Source: Candidatus Omnitrophota bacterium (GTDB lineage: Bacteria > Omnitrophota > Gorgyraeia > Zapsychrales > Zapsychraceae). Taken from it: a DNA stretch of 34,676 nt. Under the pieces are notes generated by a model that had not been told where the DNA came from, made no database searches, and worked only from the letters and a program-made list of their open reading frames with translations. Location of the stretch: assembly GCA_018062515.1 (NCBI GenBank), contig JAGOSC010000031.1:1-34676 (forward strand). The letters are read 5' to 3'. This document shows positions 30,994 to 34,676 of the stretch, piece by piece; the stretch's first letter is position 1; each line of letters starts with the position of its first letter. The translations under genes and the position numbers were made by a program.

Positions 30994-32916
30994 TTAATGA
31001 CCACCACTCGCTTTGGTTTTAGGTCGTCGGACATTCTTCAATTCAAGCAACATATTTTCTGTTTTATCTAATGTGTCGACTAACTGATTCTCCAACTCAC
31101 TAATGCGATTCTTCAATGTGACAATCTCGGCCTCTAAAGGCGCCTTCGACGTTTCCAATTCTTTTTCACTATACATTTTCTTCTTCGTGCGTTTAGCAGC
31201 ATCTATTTCGCCCAATTGTTGTATTTTACTATTAAGCTGCTCAGTCAATAGGACAATGTCATTCTTTAAACTGTCCCGGTCTTTCTGCAATTCTTCTAAA
31301 GCGACATCTTTCTGCGCGATCAGTTGGCGGGCATTCGACAAATCCGTTTTTAATATGTCGGTCTGTTTTTGAAGTTTATCATGTTCAATCGAATTTATTG
31401 TCCGTTTAGCATTTTCATCCAGCTCTTTTACTTGAACTTTCATCCTTTGTATCTCATTAAGCGATTCTTTTAACTTTAGCCGAAGGTCACGATTCTCGTC
31501 GCTGAGAGAGGAAATTTCAAGAGTTTTGGCATTGGCATCCTTTTTGTAGCCTTGAATAAGCCGCTTTGACGCATTCAGTTCATCGGCTAATTTTGTCGCG
31601 TCGGCTGCTTCCTGTAATCTAGCCTGCGCTTCAACAACTTTTTCCTGATAAGAGGCATTTTCCTGCAATAAAATTTCCATGCGCTCATTTAGTTCCGTAT
31701 TTTCATCCTTTAGATTGGAATTACCTGCAAGGGAAGCTATGTTTTGTGATTTATAAAGATTTAATTCTTCTACGGTTTTGGTTAATTGAGCATTTGTTTC
31801 CGTCAATATTTGTAACTGAGCTTCTAACGTTGATTTTTCCGCAACAGTCTTATCTAAGTGAGATTGCATATCAGCTATTTGTATTTTTAGTGCCGCTGAT
31901 TCATTACTCACGCGGTCAAAATTTTCTTTGATCTCTTTTACGGCGATGGCCCTCTCTTCCTCTAATCTTTGATTGAAAGCTATAGGATCAACCGGTTGTT
32001 CAACATTACTTTCTACGGGCGGCGATGCTTCCTCCGCTGACTTTGTGATTTGGCTGTTAAGATCAGCGATATTTTGATTTAAGCCAGCTATTTCTGACGT
32101 TTGCTTGTCTAGTAGTTCTTGATACGACGCATTTTTTTCGATTTCCGCATTTAATTTAACTAAATTTTGCGCCGCGTCATCCTCTTTAAGTTTGAGGGCC
32201 AAATCTTTTTCATTGATTTGCTTTTTGTATTCGGAAACCTCATCATTGTATTGAGTCTTAATACTTTGATTTTCTTCGCTGAGGGCCGCAATTTTTTCTT
32301 CTTGAATACGTATTTTCTGTTCGATAATTTCTAATTCTTCGGACTTTTGTAAACATTCCGCCAGTTCATTCGGCCTTGCCTCGTCGATATTTTTTACGGT
32401 TGGCGTTGGAAGGGCAGATGCGGATTCCAATTCTTTAATTCGCTGATTTAATACCTCTATATCTTTGTCTTTCGAAGAAACTAAGTCATTGAATTTTTGT
32501 AATTCCTCAGCCTTTTGTTTGCTTCTCTTTTCATATTCTTCATTCGCATTTTTACAGGAAGAATTTCTCGCCGTCGCGATGATTTTTTTCTCTTTTTGCA
32601 ATAAATCAATTTTCTTCTTTAATTTTTTATCGCTTTCATCCGATTCTTCTTTTTGGTCCATTAACTCTTTTTCTAGACGATGATTTGTTTCACTCAACTG
32701 GTCTTTATTCGGCCGGTTTGTCAATTGCGTTTCCAAATAGATAATAGTCCGGCGTAAATAGTCAATGATAAGGTCTTTATTTTTAATTTCTTCAGTGAGG
32801 GAATCAGACGGTTCTTCCCCTTCTGCCCGAGGAGAAATGGACACAATACCCATAAATAGAAGCAAAAAAATCATGGATACAGTGTAAAGAGGATTATAGG
32901 TCCCTAATTTTTTCAT
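30994..32916 (-). CDS. Long coiled-coil protein with N-terminal signal or anchor
   Basis: 640 aa. Residues about 12-30 (YTVSMIFLLLFMGIVSI) are a signal peptide or membrane anchor. The rest is almost wholly predicted coiled coil, rich in Glu, Lys, Gln, Leu and Asn with heptad spacing. A break occurs near residues 160-180 (SASALPTPTVK) and another near 290-310 (SAEEASPPVESNVEQPVD). It ends with a basic KNVRRPKTKASGGH. No enzymatic domain is seen. It is probably a periplasmic or envelope-spanning rod or scaffold. The gene starts 3 bases after surE, so the two are cotranscribed. Coiled coils score falsely against many families, so I name none. Confidence 0.8.
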   Translation of the reverse strand: MKKLGTYNPLYTVSMIFLLLFMGIVSISPRAEGEEPSDSLTEEIKNKDLIIDYLRRTIIYLETQLTNRPNKDQLSETNHRLEKELMDQKEESDESDKKLKKKIDLLQKEKKIIATARNSSCKNANEEYEKRSKQKAEELQKFNDLVSSKDKDIEVLNQRIKELESASALPTPTVKNIDEARPNELAECLQKSEELEIIEQKIRIQEEKIAALSEENQSIKTQYNDEVSEYKKQINEKDLALKLKEDDAAQNLVKLNAEIEKNASYQELLDKQTSEIAGLNQNIADLNSQITKSAEEASPPVESNVEQPVDPIAFNQRLEEERAIAVKEIKENFDRVSNESAALKIQIADMQSHLDKTVAEKSTLEAQLQILTETNAQLTKTVEELNLYKSQNIASLAGNSNLKDENTELNERMEILLQENASYQEKVVEAQARLQEAADATKLADELNASKRLIQGYKKDANAKTLEISSLSDENRDLRLKLKESLNEIQRMKVQVKELDENAKRTINSIEHDKLQKQTDILKTDLSNARQLIAQKDVALEELQKDRDSLKNDIVLLTEQLNSKIQQLGEIDAAKRTKKKMYSEKELETSKAPLEAEIVTLKNRISELENQLVDTLDKTENMLLELKNVRRPKTKASGGH

Positions 32917-32919
32917 AAA

Positions 32920-33675
32920 TTATAACTTAAAGGATTTATATTGACGAAACACAGCATGATCCGTCGAGTCACAGTGAATAGGCGTAATCGCAACGTACTT
33001 ATTGTTCAACGCGTACGTATCAACAGAATTATCATTATTTTTAATGACTGCTTTACCTGTTAACCAATAATACTCTTTTAAATTTGGATCTTTACATTTT
33101 TTGAATGTACCGTGAATCGGTTCGAGGCATTGCTTTGTAAATTTGATCCCTTTGATTTGCGAGGCAGGAATATTCGGCACATTAAGATTTAAAAATGTTC
33201 CGCGAGGTAAAGGATTCTTCGTCATAAATTTGACTAATTTTCGGGCGCACTGCGCGGCATACAGAAAATTAGGTTTACTATATGCGTCGAGCGACACGGC
33301 GATCGAAGGAATCCCCATAAGTGCTCCTTCTCTCGCTCCGGCGACGGTACCCGAATAAAAAACACTGCAGCCTTCATTCGGCCCTAAATTAATCCCGGAG
33401 ACTAAAAAATCCGGTTTCTTCTTATCAAACAAAACATCAATCGCAAACTTAACACAATCAGCCGGCGTTCCACTGACTCCGTAACCAAAGAAACTTTTTT
33501 TGCGGTCAACGATTTTCTGTCTGATCGGGTGCGCCAAGGTAATTCCATGTCCGACGGAAGACCGTTCTGAATCCGGAGCAACAACCGTCACTTTACCTAA
33601 TTTTTTTAACTCAAGATAAACAGCATATATTCCCGGAGCGTATATGCCGTCATCGTTTGTTAGTAAAATATTCAT
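32920..33675 (-). CDS. surE: 5'/3'-nucleotidase SurE
   Basis: 251 aa, the standard SurE length. It is a metal-dependent phosphatase acting on nucleoside 5'- and 3'-monophosphates. The metal site is MNILLTNDDGIYAPG (D8, D9), then PDSERSSVGHGIT with the metal-binding serine at 39 or 40, and SGINLGPNEGCSVFYSGTVA with the asparagine. SGTPADCVKFA is the other conserved block. It leads a two-gene unit with the coiled-coil gene. A perfect 16-bp palindrome stands 44 bases upstream. Confidence 0.95.
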   Translation of the reverse strand: MNILLTNDDGIYAPGIYAVYLELKKLGKVTVVAPDSERSSVGHGITLAHPIRQKIVDRKKSFFGYGVSGTPADCVKFAIDVLFDKKKPDFLVSGINLGPNEGCSVFYSGTVAGAREGALMGIPSIAVSLDAYSKPNFLYAAQCARKLVKFMTKNPLPRGTFLNLNVPNIPASQIKGIKFTKQCLEPIHGTFKKCKDPNLKEYYWLTGKAVIKNNDNSVDTYALNNKYVAITPIHCDSTDHAVFRQYKSFKL

Positions 33676-33718
33676 TTATGACCCGCAGTTACAGTGGAAA
33701 ACGCTAAATCCATTTATT

Positions 33719-33734
33719 TAATGTAATTACATTA
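33719..33734. promoter_or_regulatory. Perfect 16-bp palindrome upstream of surE, candidate operator
   Basis: TAATGTAATTACATTA is identical on both strands and lies 44-59 bases before the surE ATG. It overlaps a possible -10 region (GATAAT on the minus strand near 33732-33737). AT-rich perfect palindromes of this size are typical of dimeric repressor sites, but chance is not excluded. Confidence 0.4.
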
Positions 33735-33833
33735 TCATAAAACATTCTTAAGAGCAAATGATTGTGATACGGAAGTTGTTGCGAGATTTGAAATTAGGAT
33801 TGTGATGAACGAATATGATAACAGTCGGGGGGA

Positions 33834-34034
33834 TTATTGAGGATCGCTTTGATCGATAACCGGACAAAGATTATGGAATTCCTTATCCAGCCTGTGAAGC
33901 GGAACTAAATGAATTTGTTTGCAGCGATTGCACTTAAATTCCAGACCGCGGTGAGTCAACTTAAATAAAAGTTTTCCGCAATCGCAGCGCTCTTCTTGAT
34001 TTGGATCTTGATTTTCGGGTTCTATATACGTCAT
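33834..34034 (-). CDS. Small zinc-ribbon protein, Com-like
   Basis: 66 aa. Four cysteines are arranged as CxC (C17, C19) and CxxC (C35, C38), spaced as in a zinc ribbon; GKLLF and LEFKCNRCKQIHLV resemble the Mu Com family of small zinc-finger regulators. There is no other phage gene here, so it is probably a stand-alone nucleic-acid- or protein-binding zinc ribbon. No Shine-Dalgarno is clear, but a strong promoter lies 26-54 bases upstream, which supports a real gene. The ending LDKEFHNLCPVIDQSDPQ is of unknown use. Confidence 0.7.
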   Translation of the reverse strand: MTYIEPENQDPNQEERCDCGKLLFKLTHRGLEFKCNRCKQIHLVPLHRLDKEFHNLCPVIDQSDPQ

Positions 34035-34059
34035 AAATAAACTTATTTTAATGAATCAA

Positions 34060-34088
34060 ATCGTATCATTTACGAAAATATGTGTCAA
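34060..34088 (-). promoter_or_regulatory. Promoter of the zinc-ribbon gene
   Basis: On the minus strand a perfect TTGACA (34088-34083), a 17-base spacer and TACGAT (34065-34060) with an extended TG before the -10. The start codon follows 25 bases later. Confidence 0.6.
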
Positions 34089-34121
34089 TCTTTTATTTAA
34101 ACAAGGATTATCAGCGTCGGG

Positions 34122-34676
34122 CTAAATCGAAAATTCAGGGTCCGGAAGGATTTTCTTCATAAGATAATCTGTGATTTTCAAGGCCGACTCTTCTGTATTT
34201 GATGTTTCATCCAGAATTAAATCGACTTGACCTACATCAAATGGGCTTTCGCCAACATTAATAACCACCGTACGATTGGGTTGATTAAGAGTCCGCAAAG
34301 TGTCGAGCTCATAGCGATCTACATCTGAAACCCGCGCGATAAAAATAAGCCCGGCATCGGTCATGACGTGGGCCATTTCCCCTAATTGCTGAATGATTTG
34401 CACACGGTTTAATACAGTATCATTCGAATTGACTTGCGTGGTCAAAAGCTCGTTAGAAATTCCCAGAAAATAGGTTAACTTCCCTAAATTAAATAAATTC
34501 TTTTCCAATGATTTAGCAATCTCGAGCTTTCCTTTATTAGCCCCTCCAGTAATGATGACGAAGGCTGAATTGTGTTTAAACTCTTGCGCTCGTCGGGATG
34601 GTGTAATATCGCTTCGTTCCCAATTATGGTCACGGGCTTTGATATGCGCCTTTAAAGTGCTTGAATCTTCAAACAC
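34122..34676 (-). CDS. APS-kinase-like domain, probable C-terminus of a larger protein (runs off right edge), degenerate
   Basis: At least 184 codons, open to the right edge. The sequence follows the APS kinase (CysC) pattern: NWERSDITPSRR, then FVIITGGANKGKLEIAKSL at the P-loop, TYFLGISNEL, then GEMAHVMTDAGLIFIARVSD, and VINVGESPFDVGQVDLILD. Key residues are lost. The P-loop GxxGxGKST has become GGANKGKLE (44-52), without the Ser/Thr pair, and the DGD motif is GIS. It therefore probably does not phosphorylate APS. It may be the tail of a CysN/CysC-type sulfate adenylyltransferase fusion or a regulatory pseudokinase. A GTG at 34676 is a possible start, but it is the very last codon, so the frame may well continue. 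Confidence 0.7.
   Translation of the reverse strand: MFEDSSTLKAHIKARDHNWERSDITPSRRAQEFKHNSAFVIITGGANKGKLEIAKSLEKNLFNLGKLTYFLGISNELLTTQVNSNDTVLNRVQIIQQLGEMAHVMTDAGLIFIARVSDVDRYELDTLRTLNQPNRTVVINVGESPFDVGQVDLILDETSNTEESALKITDYLMKKILPDPEFSI

Overview
The window most likely comes from a bacterium of the candidate phylum Omnitrophota (formerly OP3). The main reason is the first 12.6 kb, which is a single minus-strand reading frame of at least 4199 codons that runs off the left edge. It starts with a signal peptide and an N-terminal region (about residues 30-350) of a type I recall from many very large Omnitrophota proteins. The rest of the window is compact, moderately AT-rich bacterial DNA with short intergenic gaps. 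I see no rRNA, tRNA, CRISPR array, insertion sequence or phage genes. No gene-free stretch reaches 300 bases.

Layout. (1) 1-12597, minus: giant gene. In order it encodes a signal peptide, the Omnitrophota-type N-terminal region, fourteen helix-turn-helix-like repeats ending in a conserved ENxRR motif, a beta-rich segment, a SNF2/helicase superfamily 2-like ATPase, and two long related modules. Each module has a solenoid-like array (ESLKxxGNQLIE), a conserved helical region and a small acetyltransferase-like domain. (2) 12762-14591, plus: siroheme sulfite/nitrite reductase, diverging from the giant gene. (3) 14675-17960, minus: a divergent RsmH-type methyltransferase, a MazG-like pyrophosphatase, MnmD, a DUF2161 nuclease-like protein and PpnP. 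(4) 18068-22122, minus: two small membrane proteins, a class 3 lipase, a SAM methyltransferase and an adrenodoxin-reductase-type ferredoxin-NADP reductase. (5) 22282-23406, plus: transhydrogenase alpha subunit, with no beta partner nearby. (6) 23460-30864, minus: a PilZ protein, then a tight operon transcribed gltA, pepA, nfeD, slipin, fumC, lipoprotein. (7) 30994-34676, minus: a membrane-anchored or secreted coiled-coil protein, SurE, a tiny zinc ribbon and the C-terminus of an APS-kinase-like protein whose nucleotide-binding motifs are eroded.

How the genes fit together. Citrate synthase and fumarase sit in one transcription unit with a membrane quality-control pair (NfeD protease and slipin) and a leucyl aminopeptidase. 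FNR, transhydrogenase alpha and sulfite reductase all touch NADPH or low-potential electron flow. Sulfite reductase and the APS-kinase-like fragment suggest sulfur assimilation, but the fragment looks catalytically dead. The giant gene is the unusual element. It joins an export signal to a DNA-motor-like ATPase and many HTH-like repeats, and its repeats show recent homogenisation. It is the best candidate for an undescribed system.

Motifs, frames, spacings and repeats are read directly from the sequence. Family assignments rest on motif recognition without a database search. Promoter calls are consensus matches only.
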